The position numbers were made by a program, and so were the translations under genes. Source: Anaerolinea thermophila (GTDB taxonomy: Bacteria > Chloroflexota > Anaerolineae > Anaerolineales > Anaerolineaceae). From it: DNA of 64,000 bases. The DNA lies in assembly GCF_020723905.1 (NCBI RefSeq), contig NZ_DYHZ01000006.1:62001-126000 (forward strand), read 5' to 3'. This document shows, piece by piece, positions 1 through 9,231 of the stretch. The notes beneath the pieces were generated by a model. That model did no database searches, had not been told where the DNA came from, and was given only the letters and a program-made list of their open reading frames with translations. The stretch's first letter is position 1, and each line of letters begins with the position of its first letter.

Positions 1-879
1 GATCTGACCGAAAAGTTCTCCGACGCTGTATCTCAGGCAAGAAAAAAGCCCCAAACCCTCCAGACATTTCTGTATGAAGCGCAATCGCCTGATGGAGTAA
101 AAGTCAGTGTTGAATTCTGGGTCAAGGTTTTCCCTGGTGGGAGTGTGGCATGTTCTTTTCGTCCCTCCCAGACCGAAAGTCAAGCCCCTGAGCAAGATGT
201 TCACCGGCAAAATGTCTTCTACCATAACCTCATTGAAATTACCCGTCAACTTTTAGAAAATGCATCGCCATCTCGCTTCTGGCAGATCCTCACCGAATTA
301 ATTCATCAGCACATGGGATTGTACCTGACTCGAACTTACCTCTACCAGTCGGATAGTGAATCTCTTTCTCTTATCGCGGGTACCGGAGACGTAACCATCT
401 CGAGTCAGAGCACCCACCTGACCTTTTCCACCACCAGCCGTTATCCAGCCGTTCGAGCATTTAAACAAAATCAGGTTGTCCTGATAACTAACCCGGCTGC
501 AGAAACCGGTATCCCCCCTAATATCCTTTTGCCGGGTATTCAATTCCTTCTGGAAATTCCTATTGAAGGGGTAGGAGTCCTGGAACTTGCATCTGAGAAA
601 AGCCAGGCATTTGACAGGGATGAACAATTGATGCTTTCCTCTCTTGCACAAATGGTCCGAATGATATGGAAAGTTCTTATAGAAAAAGATGCTTTAGAAA
701 AGCAAAAAGAACTGTTTTTCCTGGAAAAAGAAATCAAAGAGCGCATTCAACAAACGAAAACCATTGACGAAGCCTTGCAGGTGACCTTACAGGAACTGAG
801 TAACGCCCTGGGATTTGAGCGCGCAGAAATCCGCTTAAATATCAACCCGGACAGAAAGGCAGCCTCTGGAAATGAATGA
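1..879 (+). CDS. GAF-domain signalling protein, 5' partial
   Basis: The frame is open from the first base of the window, so the true start lies upstream; the tracked GTG at 145 is only an internal codon. The first 50 codons look like the end of a PAS-type sensor domain (EFWVKVFPGGSVACSF). Then comes a GAF-like domain (about residues 75-225 of the visible 292) with the usual late strand IEGVGVLELASEKSQAF, followed by a charged coiled-coil stretch (EKQKELFFLEKEIKERIQQ) and the start of a second GAF-like unit. No kinase or cyclase domain is visible. The last 8 bases overlap the next gene, so the two are probably co-translated and may work as one sensory unit. The ligand is unknown. Confidence 0.75.
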   Translation, partial: DLTEKFSDAVSQARKKPQTLQTFLYEAQSPDGVKVSVEFWVKVFPGGSVACSFRPSQTESQAPEQDVHRQNVFYHNLIEITRQLLENASPSRFWQILTELIHQHMGLYLTRTYLYQSDSESLSLIAGTGDVTISSQSTHLTFSTTSRYPAVRAFKQNQVVLITNPAAETGIPPNILLPGIQFLLEIPIEGVGVLELASEKSQAFDRDEQLMLSSLAQMVRMIWKVLIEKDALEKQKELFFLEKEIKERIQQTKTIDEALQVTLQELSNALGFERAEIRLNINPDRKAASGNE

Positions 880-2014
880 GGGTATTTCCTCCCGGCTCGA
901 AGAGCGGTTGAAACGCCTGCTGGACGAGATAGACATTCCTCCACCTGTTCCAGAAAAGTCGGCTTCCGCTGGAACCATTCCCACACCTGAACCCTTCCCG
1001 CAGGAAATCGTTCGAACCTTTTACCCGGGTTTAAACCTCCTCATTCATTCTGAAATGCCTAAAACTTCCACGTTGCCTGCGGTTTCTATTCCTATTGCCA
1101 CTGAAGATCTTTACATCGGTAAAATTACCCTCTATAAAACGGATAAGCCCCTTCAGGAACACGAAAAGACCCTGATTGAAACGGTTCTCAAGATTCTGGC
1201 TTCTCATCTGGGAAAACTTGTCCGACAACCTGAAATGCTCAATGTGTCTGTCAGCACAAAGCAGGGAGAAAAACGCCCTTTTCCCAAGAGCATTATTGAG
1301 GAACGCGGGTATTCTTTCTGGAATCATGAAATTGCTCCCCTTTTATCTTCCATTCCTTCCACTCTAGACCCTCTTCTGACCTCCTTAGAATATCAGGATG
1401 ATCTGGCTGGACAAATCCATCTCAGTCTGCAAGGCATTCCGGACACACAAGAGCATGGTGAATTTTTGAGAGGGGTTTTAAGTACCCTGCAAGAGCATCT
1501 GATAAGTCTTTCTTATCAACAATTCTCCAAAAATCTTCTGGAACAACAACTGTCCTGGGAAAATGCATTAGAGAAAATTCTCCATGCCCGCTCCCCTGCG
1601 GATGTTCTTACTGTATTTTGCGAAATAATTTCCTCTACCGCAAAAGCGTATCTTCTACATTACATCGAGTCTTCCGGCTTCTTCGAAATCTCATCCCAGT
1701 GGAGTTCTCGACCTCAGTCTACATCAGGACTCAGACAAATTGTTGCTGACCCCATCCTTCAGGTAATTACCCATCCTGAAAAAATCCTGCAAATTTCATC
1801 AAATACTGAGACTCCCGGGGCATTAAGAGAATTGAAAAACTTTCTCAGCCCTGAAGAGCATTTGCTCGTCATTCCACTGATTTCAGGAGAAACGCCAGAG
1901 GGTTGCATTCTGCTAATGTCAACACAAAAACCAGTTATCTGTGAAGAAGACGAAAGAAAACTCCTTCACCTTGCCGGGGTGGCTTCGCTGGTATTACACC
2001 GCTTGACGGAGTAA
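872..2014 (+). CDS. GAF-like domain protein, 380 aa
   Basis: The ATG lies inside the end of the preceding GAF gene (8-base overlap), which fixes the start and implies translational coupling. The sequence looks like two degenerate GAF units. The first has VSIPIATEDLYIGKITLY followed by a long helix ending near LGKLVRQPE. The second, about residues 225-378, starts with a helix (WENALEKILHARSPADVLTVF) and ends with LLVIPLISGETPEGCILL. No membrane segment or output domain is present, so it is probably a cytoplasmic partner of the upstream sensor. Family assignment rests on pattern only. The gene ends 3 bases before a convergent gene with no obvious terminator between them. Confidence 0.7.
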   Translation: MNEGISSRLEERLKRLLDEIDIPPPVPEKSASAGTIPTPEPFPQEIVRTFYPGLNLLIHSEMPKTSTLPAVSIPIATEDLYIGKITLYKTDKPLQEHEKTLIETVLKILASHLGKLVRQPEMLNVSVSTKQGEKRPFPKSIIEERGYSFWNHEIAPLLSSIPSTLDPLLTSLEYQDDLAGQIHLSLQGIPDTQEHGEFLRGVLSTLQEHLISLSYQQFSKNLLEQQLSWENALEKILHARSPADVLTVFCEIISSTAKAYLLHYIESSGFFEISSQWSSRPQSTSGLRQIVADPILQVITHPEKILQISSNTETPGALRELKNFLSPEEHLLVIPLISGETPEGCILLMSTQKPVICEEDERKLLHLAGVASLVLHRLTE

Positions 2015-2017
2015 ATG

Positions 2018-4123
2018 TCATTTCTTACCCGCCCAAAGCAGCCCCAGACTGAACAATGCAATCAGAAAAACCCCATATTGATATCGAAAATCGGAAGAAA
2101 TATTGACCAGCAGCATAATGGATGATTGCAGGATGGGAATCACCCCTACCATGAGTGCCCATCTCCATGAACGCCGTTGCAAGGAAGCCATCCCCCAAAT
2201 AATGAGAAACACGTAGAAAGCCCCGCCAGCGCTCCACAAGATACCCGCCCCGTGTGTAGAACTCCAGACAAGAAATCGCGCTAAGGGTAAGGTCAAATCG
2301 GGTAATACCGGTTGTTCCGTTACCCCATAAGGATTGTCATTAATCCAATGGACATTCCCATCAATGATCTCGATATTGTGATAGAGCGTGGTACACGAAA
2401 CGCACACCTGCCAGACCAAACCACTACTGCACGCCCAATGCTGAAGGTCTACTTCAGGATTGCGGAGCGCCAATCGAATAAACAGGGAAAGATGACGGGA
2501 ATGGTTTTGGGCAAACAATTCATGGTTAAAATGATCTGTGAAGTAGATAGGACTGACGTTACAGCAATAGTAAGGCCAGGAGTCCAACGGCATCAGTGCG
2601 TTAAGATAGGCTTTTTCTTCATCCGTAAGTGGGGTTCCTCTGGTGATATGGGCACCAAAATGATGAAGAAAAATGGTGTCTCCGAGGACATAACTGTTTC
2701 GCTCAACCTGAAAGACATCGTAGAGGGGACCCCGAATTCCCAGCCCCACTGCTGACCCAACAAGCACCGCAAGCCCAATCGTTTTCCAGTAATTCCGGTA
2801 CAGCGCTAGAAGCACAATGAACACAACGATAAAAATTGCAACGCCGTTATGTCGAAAAAGGAACACGACCGTTGCCATCAAAGATAACCCTAACCCATGA
2901 CGCTTTTCAGTCAGCCATTTTCCTTCTGATTCTGCAATCAATATACATATTAAGAACAATCCCGCCAGCCCATACGAGTAAGGGACATCCTTCCAGTGAG
3001 TGATGGCAAAAACAGGATTGGCAGGCACCAGTGCCAATAGAATGCTCATTCCCCAGCCAGCCCATGCCGAAAGCCCCAGAGATCGCAACTGTCCCACTCC
3101 CCATCCAATCAGCATACTGAACGCAATAATTTGCAGGAGCGTCATAGAGGCTGGTGAGTTCCACAATTTTGCCATTCCGGCAGTCAGGAGGGTGTAAATC
3201 GCAGGCGCCCAGTCATTAAATTGACCCGTCAAGACCTGGCGCCACTGATCAATAGAATCTTCCGAGAGAATTGCCGGGTAAAACGCCAGCCAGTAAATCA
3301 AACCCGTCAGAAAGGGTGGAATACTGTAACCAATCCAAGACAGGAAAGGTACCGGTTGTAACCAGGAATACCGCCGGTGAAGGACAGCATACCCCACCAA
3401 AGAAAGTACGCACCAGGTCAGTGCCACCCAGTAAGCCGCGAAAGCCAACCAGGATAATGGTCTGGCGAATGGCTGAGGATTTTCCAGTTTGACAATTATC
3501 TGTGAGACTTCTGAAGCATAGAGATTGATCTCACGACTCTGTCCATCCCACTGTACCAGCACTTTTCCGCCTTCCGGACCACCTCGAAACACCAGATACC
3601 CTCTATGAAGAAGCCTGCCATACCAGCGTAAACTTCCCGTGTTCCCGGCTGATAAAATCCACCCGTCGTCATTGCGTTGCCATCCTTCGCCCTGAAATTG
3701 ATGCAGAGGAATGCGATAGCGATTTCCGTCCGATAAGTACTCCATCCAGAGTTGAGAAGATGATTTGGAAGTTCCGTCCTGTGGGATTGGGGTAATCGTT
3801 AATTCATGCTTGGGGAAAAGGAAAGCAATCCATTCGGGGCGCATTGGAATGGCAACCATCAACCAGAGGGAAAACCCTGCAGCAAACAGTACCGCAAGAA
3901 CCCTCTGCCAGATGGGAATCCTTCGCAAAGCGGGGAGATAAATATTTTCCGTCAGAGATTGAGCAATGAATGTTCCCAAAGCGGTCAGGATCACTACAAC
4001 AAGCCCAAACTTCCAGCCAGAAAGGTCTAACTGGCGCAATACAAGAGCACATACAGTGATTGCAAAGGCTGTTCCTGTACCCAGCCAGATTCCTTGAAGA
4101 AGAATTTTTTTCCACCCGCGCAT
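2018..4123 (-). CDS. Polytopic membrane protein, DUF6020-like (possible GT-C fold)
   Basis: This 701-aa protein has two or three N-terminal membrane segments, a soluble region of about 130 residues (120-220) that looks like an extracytoplasmic beta domain, then roughly ten more membrane helices. The segment FYPAILSEDSIDQW, with paired acidic residues at the start of a loop, matches the pattern I know from DUF6020-type and other GT-C-like glycosyltransferases, where acidic loop residues bind the lipid-linked donor. No partner gene points to a substrate. It is monocistronic, divergent from the moxR operon, and has its own extended -10. Function as a lipid-phosphate-sugar glycosyltransferase is inference. 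Confidence 0.6.
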   Translation of the reverse strand: MRGWKKILLQGIWLGTGTAFAITVCALVLRQLDLSGWKFGLVVVILTALGTFIAQSLTENIYLPALRRIPIWQRVLAVLFAAGFSLWLMVAIPMRPEWIAFLFPKHELTITPIPQDGTSKSSSQLWMEYLSDGNRYRIPLHQFQGEGWQRNDDGWILSAGNTGSLRWYGRLLHRGYLVFRGGPEGGKVLVQWDGQSREINLYASEVSQIIVKLENPQPFARPLSWLAFAAYWVALTWCVLSLVGYAVLHRRYSWLQPVPFLSWIGYSIPPFLTGLIYWLAFYPAILSEDSIDQWRQVLTGQFNDWAPAIYTLLTAGMAKLWNSPASMTLLQIIAFSMLIGWGVGQLRSLGLSAWAGWGMSILLALVPANPVFAITHWKDVPYSYGLAGLFLICILIAESEGKWLTEKRHGLGLSLMATVVFLFRHNGVAIFIVVFIVLLALYRNYWKTIGLAVLVGSAVGLGIRGPLYDVFQVERNSYVLGDTIFLHHFGAHITRGTPLTDEEKAYLNALMPLDSWPYYCCNVSPIYFTDHFNHELFAQNHSRHLSLFIRLALRNPEVDLQHWACSSGLVWQVCVSCTTLYHNIEIIDGNVHWINDNPYGVTEQPVLPDLTLPLARFLVWSSTHGAGILWSAGGAFYVFLIIWGMASLQRRSWRWALMVGVIPILQSSIMLLVNISSDFRYQYGVFLIALFSLGLLWAGKK

Positions 4124-4154
4124 GCACAGCCTCAGTTATGGGAAAGTCCTGTTG

Positions 4155-4163
4155 AGTATATCA
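4155..4163 (-). promoter_or_regulatory. Extended -10 promoter element for the DUF6020-like gene
   Basis: Read on the minus strand this is TGATATACT, a TGn-TATACT extended -10 about 31 bases before the ATG at 4123. No clear -35 is seen, as is common with extended -10 promoters. Confidence 0.5.
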
Positions 4164-4206
4164 CAGGGGTGAAAATCTTCTGCTCAAGCGAAACAAATCG
4201 AAATTG

Positions 4207-4215
4207 TGGTATGCT
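4207..4215 (+). promoter_or_regulatory. Extended -10 promoter element for the moxR operon
   Basis: TGGTATGCT (TGn-TATGCT) lies 29 bases before the chosen moxR ATG at 4245. A start point near 4222 would leave a leader of about 23 bases that contains AAAGGTGG as Shine-Dalgarno. The element overlaps the longer tracked ORF start at 4206, another reason to reject that start. Confidence 0.45.
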
Positions 4216-4244
4216 TTTCTAAAAGAGATTGTAAAAGGTGGACT

Positions 4245-5180
4245 ATGATTGCAGATTTCGCCCGGCGGGTGGTAGAAAACATCCAAAAAACCTTTGTGGG
4301 CAAAGAAGAGACGATACGCCTGTTACTGGTTGCAGTATTGTGTGAAGGACATGTCCTCATCGAGGATGTACCTGGAACGGGAAAAACCACACTTGCCCGG
4401 GCGTTAGCAACATCACTGGGATGTACGTTCCGCAGGATTCAGTTTACTCCTGACCTTCTTCCCTCAGATATTACCGGCATTTCATGGTTCAACCAGAAAA
4501 CTCAGGAATTTGAATATCGCCCCGGTCCCATCATGACCCAGATTCTGCTTGCCGATGAGATCAACCGTGCCACCCCACGTACCCAATCAGCATTGCTGGA
4601 GGCAATGCAGGAACGTCAGGTTACTGCAGATGGAATCACCCGAAGACTGGAACGCCCCTTTCTGGTTCTGGCGACGCAAAACCCGGTCGAACTGGAAGGT
4701 ACTTTTCCCCTTCCTGAAGCACAAATTGACCGATTTTTCCTTCGCGTTAGTCTGGGATATCCCGATCCTTCTGAAGAAAACACCATCCTCACACGCTTTG
4801 GTTCCCATGACCCTGTGACGGATTTAAGACCTGTCACACAACCAGAAGAAATTTTCGAAATGATTGCGTTAAGACAGAAAATCCATGTAGAGGCTTCTGT
4901 TCAGGATTACATGGTAAAAATTGCAAGAGCCACAAGAGAAGAAGCCGATATCCTTCTGGGAGCAAGTCCACGGGCAACACTGGCTTTGTATCAAGCCTCT
5001 CAAGCCATCGCTGGAATACAGGGTAGAGATTATGTGATCCCCGACGATGTAAAAAGCGTCATCGCTCCTGTCCTGGCTCACCGGCTGGTCATTTCCCCTC
5101 AGGCGCAACTCCGCGGACGCAACGCTCAAGATCTGATTCATGAACTGGTCTCTCGACTTCCTGTGCCGGTTGAGTCATGA
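4245..5180 (+). CDS. MoxR-family AAA+ ATPase
   Basis: 311 aa from the ATG preceded by AAAGGTGG; the track begins 13 codons earlier inside the promoter. Walker A is DVPGTGKTTLARAL, Walker B LLADEINRATPRTQSALLEA, with a sensor 1 region at LVLATQNPVELEGTFPLPEA, an arginine-bearing DRFFLRV, and a C-terminal lid domain with SPRATLALYQASQA. All are standard for MoxR ATPases, which act as chaperone-like ATPases on vWA/DUF58 partners. The stop overlaps the start of the DUF58 gene by 4 bases (ATGA), giving the classical MoxR-DUF58 pair. It is cytoplasmic; its target is not known here. Confidence 0.93.
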   Translation: MIADFARRVVENIQKTFVGKEETIRLLLVAVLCEGHVLIEDVPGTGKTTLARALATSLGCTFRRIQFTPDLLPSDITGISWFNQKTQEFEYRPGPIMTQILLADEINRATPRTQSALLEAMQERQVTADGITRRLERPFLVLATQNPVELEGTFPLPEAQIDRFFLRVSLGYPDPSEENTILTRFGSHDPVTDLRPVTQPEEIFEMIALRQKIHVEASVQDYMVKIARATREEADILLGASPRATLALYQASQAIAGIQGRDYVIPDDVKSVIAPVLAHRLVISPQAQLRGRNAQDLIHELVSRLPVPVES

Positions 5181-6355
5181 ATCCCATCGCCTGGCTTCCC
5201 CTGCTTTTCTTCTTGTTCCTGATGGGGATTGCTCTCCAAGCCCAGTGGTTAATTTTTTTCAGCATGACCATTGTGGTTGTGTTTGGCATGGTCCACTACT
5301 GGACTACCCATGCGCTGGATCATGTTCATTACCGACGAAGTTTTCGGTACCGTCGTGGTTTCCCCGGCGAAGAGAGCCCTGTAAGCATCGAGATCAGCAA
5401 TCAGAAAGCCCTCCCTCTCTCCTGGCTTAAGACAGAAGACCCCTGGTCATTGCAGATTGCCCCTACCGATGAGGCTTTGCTGGCACCTTCCCCCATTGAG
5501 GGAGAAGGATGGCTCGTGAATGTTGCCAACCTGCGCTGGTTTGCAAAAGTCCGCCGCCAATTCTCAATGCGATTTGGAAAACGAGGAGTGTATTACGTAG
5601 GAGAAACACGCCTGTCATCCGGAGATCTCTTTGGCTTAAGCCAGATAGAACGAACCATTCCCAACCGGGAATATCTGACCGTGTTTCCAGCCCTTTTGCC
5701 ATTTGAAATGCTGGAACTCCAGGCAGAAGATCCATTTGGCGAGGCACGCACCAGGAACACCCTGTTTGAAGATCCGACTCAATTTGCCGGCATTCGCCCA
5801 TACCGTCCAGAAGACGGCTTTCGACGTATTCACTGGGCTGCAACAGCGCGAAGCGGAGAACTGCAGACAAAAATGCTTCAACCCGTCTCGGCGCACACGC
5901 TGGCAGTATGCCTGAATCTATCCACATCGGAGCAATTCTGGCTGGGATATTCTTCTCCATTACTGGAAAAATTAATCAGTGTTGCCGCCACGCTCTGTTA
6001 TTATGGGGTTCAGCACCGCTACAGTGTTGGACTGTATGCCAACGGCTGTCTTGCAAATTCAGATCAGCCATTCCGGATTCAACCCGGTGAGACCCAACAG
6101 CATCTTGCACATCTGTTAGAAGCCCTGGCAGGGATTACTCCCTACATCCCTCAACCATTTGAGGCATTCCTCACCGACTCCCTCCCTCAAATTCCATATG
6201 GCACAACGTTACTCATTATCACTGGAATATTGCCGGAGTCTCTGGTAGAAACCCTGATGCGACTCCGCACCATTCGTCGCCGCATTCTTCTCTACAAAAT
6301 TGGCAGTCCACCCCAGGTAAACATCCCGGGTATTCGAGCCATCCATGTGCCATAA
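5177..6355 (+). CDS. DUF58 domain protein (MoxR partner)
   Basis: 392 aa. Two N-terminal membrane helices (residues 4-45) are followed by a soluble beta-rich domain and the DUF58 signature near residue 205, FAGIRPYRPEDGFRRIHWAA, then a vWA-like fold. DUF58 proteins occur next to MoxR ATPases and a transglutaminase/DUF4129 protein in many bacteria. They are thought to form a membrane complex concerned with protein maturation or envelope function; the substrate is unknown. The start overlaps the moxR stop as ATGA, and the next gene starts within a few bases, so this is the middle gene of a three-gene operon. Confidence 0.9.
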   Translation: MNPIAWLPLLFFLFLMGIALQAQWLIFFSMTIVVVFGMVHYWTTHALDHVHYRRSFRYRRGFPGEESPVSIEISNQKALPLSWLKTEDPWSLQIAPTDEALLAPSPIEGEGWLVNVANLRWFAKVRRQFSMRFGKRGVYYVGETRLSSGDLFGLSQIERTIPNREYLTVFPALLPFEMLELQAEDPFGEARTRNTLFEDPTQFAGIRPYRPEDGFRRIHWAATARSGELQTKMLQPVSAHTLAVCLNLSTSEQFWLGYSSPLLEKLISVAATLCYYGVQHRYSVGLYANGCLANSDQPFRIQPGETQQHLAHLLEALAGITPYIPQPFEAFLTDSLPQIPYGTTLLIITGILPESLVETLMRLRTIRRRILLYKIGSPPQVNIPGIRAIHVP

Positions 6356-6361
6356 GAGTTG

Positions 6362-7837
6362 ATGTGTTACCAAAACCCTGCCATGAAAACGAAAATCTTC
6401 TCCCTGCGTCCGATGGAAATGTGGAAACACTTCCCCCTTTTGTTTCAGGGGGGAATGGAAATGGTTTGGGCATCGCTCTGGTACGCAGGGCTGTTTAGTG
6501 AGCAGGTTCGTATCCCCTGGTGGGGCATCTGGCTGATTTTCTGGGGCATCCTCCTCTTCAGTTATGGACTGAGAACCGCAATGATCCACGTCAAGCGATG
6601 GGAGATAGCATTTCAATCTGTTTTTCTACTCTGGGCACTCACTGCGGGTATCCTCTCGCTGAAATGGATTTTTTATTTTCAAGTTGGAATTGGATGGAAA
6701 CCTCTTCTTCTGTCTCCCTGGTATGCGTTGACAGGAGCAGAGGAAAGTTTCCTGCCCTTCTTTCATACCCTGATGATGCCTCTGATTATCCTGCGGGGCA
6801 TTGCCCTGGCAAATTCCATCCCGGAAATAAGCCAGGTTCTGGTGGATTTTCAAACCGGTCTTGTTGGCATTCTTCTCTTTGGACTGTTCTACCTGCCAGT
6901 ACAACCCGAATTATCGGCAACAGGGTTATTCCTGTACCTCTGGATCGGATTAGTCACCCTGAGCAGCACCCGTATCTATGGAGTTAGCGCCTTTCGGGGT
7001 GGAAAGTTATCCGCTATTAATCCTGCCTGGGTTTTGGGTTTGTTCGTCTTTTCAGGGCTGGTGATTCTTCTGGGATTGCTTTCAGGGGCTCTTTTTAGCA
7101 GTTATTTGGGGAAGTTCCTCCTCCAGATTATCATTATTTTGATCGCCATTCTGGGAGGACTGATCATTTTGGTTGCTTTTCCCCTCCTTATTGGAGTCAT
7201 GCGGCTTTTGATCTGGGTATTTGAACGTTTTGGAGGGCGAATGAACGAGATTCAAAACGCCATCCAAAAAGCACTGGAGCAAACCCAGGCTTATTCGGTT
7301 CAATGGATTGAAAGTCAGCAGAAAACCATCAGCACTTTGAAAATTGCCATTCCGCTGCTGGTGTTGCTTGCCGTTCTGGCAGCAGTATGGCTATGGCTCC
7401 GTCATCAGAGCCAGTCTCAAAATCTTCAGGAAGAAGAGGAAACCCAAAGCGAACGTCCAGGGCTATCCAATTTATTCTTCTCCAACCGAAAAAGCCGCCA
7501 GAAAAAGAGCCGGTTTTCCCCCCAACAATTACTCGCCATTGCCCGTATTCGTAGAATATACCACCAGTTTGAAACCCTGTGCGCACGGGCAGGAACCCCT
7601 CGCCCCACCAGCGCCACTCCGTTAGAATTTGCCGAGCAATGTAATGAACACTTCCCTGAAGTGAGAAAAGACGTCCAAATCATCACCCAGATGTATGTAC
7701 AGGTGAGATATGGTGAAATTCCAGAAACCCCTGAAGCATGGAAACAGGTACTGGAAGCATGGAAAAATGTTGAGCATTTTCTGAAAACAAAAAAGCCTGC
7801 TCGAGAGCAGGCTCTGAAGAGAAACACTATCTCTTAA
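6362..7837 (+). CDS. Membrane protein with C-terminal DUF4129 domain
   Basis: About 491 aa. The track starts at a TTG one codon earlier; ATG at 6362 or 6383 is more likely, and neither has a strong Shine-Dalgarno. Eight or so membrane helices fill residues 20-290. After a single further helix (about 325-345) comes a basic linker and a cytoplasmic DUF4129 domain with RIRRIYHQFETLCARAG and TPLEFAEQ. In the usual MoxR-DUF58 operon this domain ends a transglutaminase (TgpA type); here no transglutaminase core is visible. The last 15 codons also encode the intrinsic terminator of the convergent gene, so the KKPAREQALKR tail may be shaped by that structure. Confidence 0.75.
   Translation: MCYQNPAMKTKIFSLRPMEMWKHFPLLFQGGMEMVWASLWYAGLFSEQVRIPWWGIWLIFWGILLFSYGLRTAMIHVKRWEIAFQSVFLLWALTAGILSLKWIFYFQVGIGWKPLLLSPWYALTGAEESFLPFFHTLMMPLIILRGIALANSIPEISQVLVDFQTGLVGILLFGLFYLPVQPELSATGLFLYLWIGLVTLSSTRIYGVSAFRGGKLSAINPAWVLGLFVFSGLVILLGLLSGALFSSYLGKFLLQIIIILIAILGGLIILVAFPLLIGVMRLLIWVFERFGGRMNEIQNAIQKALEQTQAYSVQWIESQQKTISTLKIAIPLLVLLAVLAAVWLWLRHQSQSQNLQEEEETQSERPGLSNLFFSNRKSRQKKSRFSPQQLLAIARIRRIYHQFETLCARAGTPRPTSATPLEFAEQCNEHFPEVRKDVQIITQMYVQVRYGEIPETPEAWKQVLEAWKNVEHFLKTKKPAREQALKRNTIS
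7786..7813 (-). terminator. Intrinsic terminator of the M20 peptidase gene, inside the opposite gene
   Basis: On the minus strand AGCCTGCT-CTCG-AGCAGGCT forms a perfect 8-bp stem with a 4-base loop and is followed by TTTTTTGT. It lies just past the M20 stop at 7834. The whole signal sits inside the coding end of the convergent DUF4129 gene. On the plus strand no T-run follows, so it should act in one direction. Confidence 0.85.
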
Positions 7838-9195
7838 CCTTCCCCAAACGCCTTTAAAATTCGAGCAATGTGCATGGCGCCTTTCAGATACAGGTCCAGA
7901 CGGATATTTTCATTAGGCGCATGCGCCTGAGAACCGGGATGCCCAATTCCCGCCGTCACCACAGGCACATTTAATGTCTCAATAAAGACATGATTTGGTC
8001 CCGATCCGCCCACCATCGGAACAATTTGCATGGGTTGCCCATAAGGTTCAACCGCAGCATCCACAACCAGTTTGACGAACGGGTCATCGGGGTCTGTCAA
8101 AGCAGGAGACTCCCCACCGAGGAAGGTCACTTCTACATCCTCAAATCCTTCAGCGTCCAGGTGGGCGCGTAATTTTTCGAGAACTTCTTCAGGAGTCTGG
8201 TGAGGAACCAGGCGGAAATCCACTTTAGCACTGGCTCTGGCTGGCTGAACCGTTTTGGAACCAGGTCCCTGATAGCCGGAAGTCAGCCCGCAAATTGTGC
8301 AGGTAGGTTCATACACCTCAGCAATCTTTAACGGCGTTCCTCCGGTTATTCCTCTCAGAAAAGATTTGACCCCATAACGGGTTTTGTATTCTTCAGCAGG
8401 ATCGGGTAAGGCTTCCAGAAGAGCAATTTCTCGTTCTGTGGGTTGGCGCACATTGTCATAGAACCCACGGATACGAATGCGCTCGTCCGTGCCTTTCAAA
8501 GAATTGAGCGCCCACACCAGCCGCCAGGCGGCATTCGGCATAATCGAACCACCCAACCCTGAATGCATATCCTGGCTGGCAGTTTGAACGCTGAGTTCCA
8601 CATAACAAATCCCCCGCAAACCCAGATACTGCATGGGGACATCGCGGAAATCTACACCGCCGAACTCCCAGATACATGCATCAGCCTTAAGCAGATCAGC
8701 GTGTGAACGCACAAACGGCGCCAGATGGAGGCTGGAGGTTTCCTCTTCCCCTTCCAGAATAAATTTTACTGTACAGGGCAGTTCTCCTTCTTCCGCAAGG
8801 AGGGCATCAACGGCAAACAGCCGGCTGGTGAAGTGCCCCTTATCATCGCTAACGCCCCGTGCGAACAACTTACCCTCTCGAATGGTAGGCTCAAAGGGTG
8901 GAGTATCCCAGAGTTCCAAAGGTTCAGGGGGTTGAACATCGTAATGGTTGTAGAACAAAATGGTTTTGGGACTTTTTCCTTTGCGCTCCGCATAAACAAT
9001 TGGGGCGCCATCTGTAGGAAAAATTTTGACCTCAAACCCTCGCTTTTTCAACATCTCAGCAGTCATCTCTGCTGTTTCATGCAAACCCCAGTTTTGCGCG
9101 GAAACGCTCGGCTGAGCACAATACCGCGAGAGTTCCTCAATACTCTCATGCAGGTGATTCTGTAGATACAAATCAATTTGAGAAAAACGGGACAT
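7834..9195 (-). CDS. M20-family metallodipeptidase
   Basis: 453 aa, typical for the M20 dipeptidase (CNDP-like/ArgE-DapE) group. Metal and catalytic residues are visible in order: the first His-x-Asp in FYNHYDVQPPEPLELW, the second Asp in VSDDKGH, the Glu pair in EGEEETSS, and the C-terminal His in IGHPGSQAHAPNEN. A dimerisation insert lies between residues about 195 and 310 (GGSIMPNAAWRLVWAL). It probably hydrolyses small peptides in the cytoplasm using two zinc ions. The ATG follows GGAGG at good spacing. It is downstream of udk-VTT on the same strand but 36 bases away, with its own Shine-Dalgarno and a strong terminator. Confidence 0.92.
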   Translation of the reverse strand: MSRFSQIDLYLQNHLHESIEELSRYCAQPSVSAQNWGLHETAEMTAEMLKKRGFEVKIFPTDGAPIVYAERKGKSPKTILFYNHYDVQPPEPLELWDTPPFEPTIREGKLFARGVSDDKGHFTSRLFAVDALLAEEGELPCTVKFILEGEEETSSLHLAPFVRSHADLLKADACIWEFGGVDFRDVPMQYLGLRGICYVELSVQTASQDMHSGLGGSIMPNAAWRLVWALNSLKGTDERIRIRGFYDNVRQPTEREIALLEALPDPAEEYKTRYGVKSFLRGITGGTPLKIAEVYEPTCTICGLTSGYQGPGSKTVQPARASAKVDFRLVPHQTPEEVLEKLRAHLDAEGFEDVEVTFLGGESPALTDPDDPFVKLVVDAAVEPYGQPMQIVPMVGGSGPNHVFIETLNVPVVTAGIGHPGSQAHAPNENIRLDLYLKGAMHIARILKAFGEG

Positions 9196-9231
9196 ACGAG
9201 CCTCCTTGATGAAACTTGGTTGTTTTGAGAC

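Noticed and set aside
5463-5960. Minus-strand 165-aa ORF, and similar long shadows (2312-2755, 45205-45729, 58241-58777)
   Set aside because: They run opposite to well-supported genes, show no motifs and have no ribosome binding sites.
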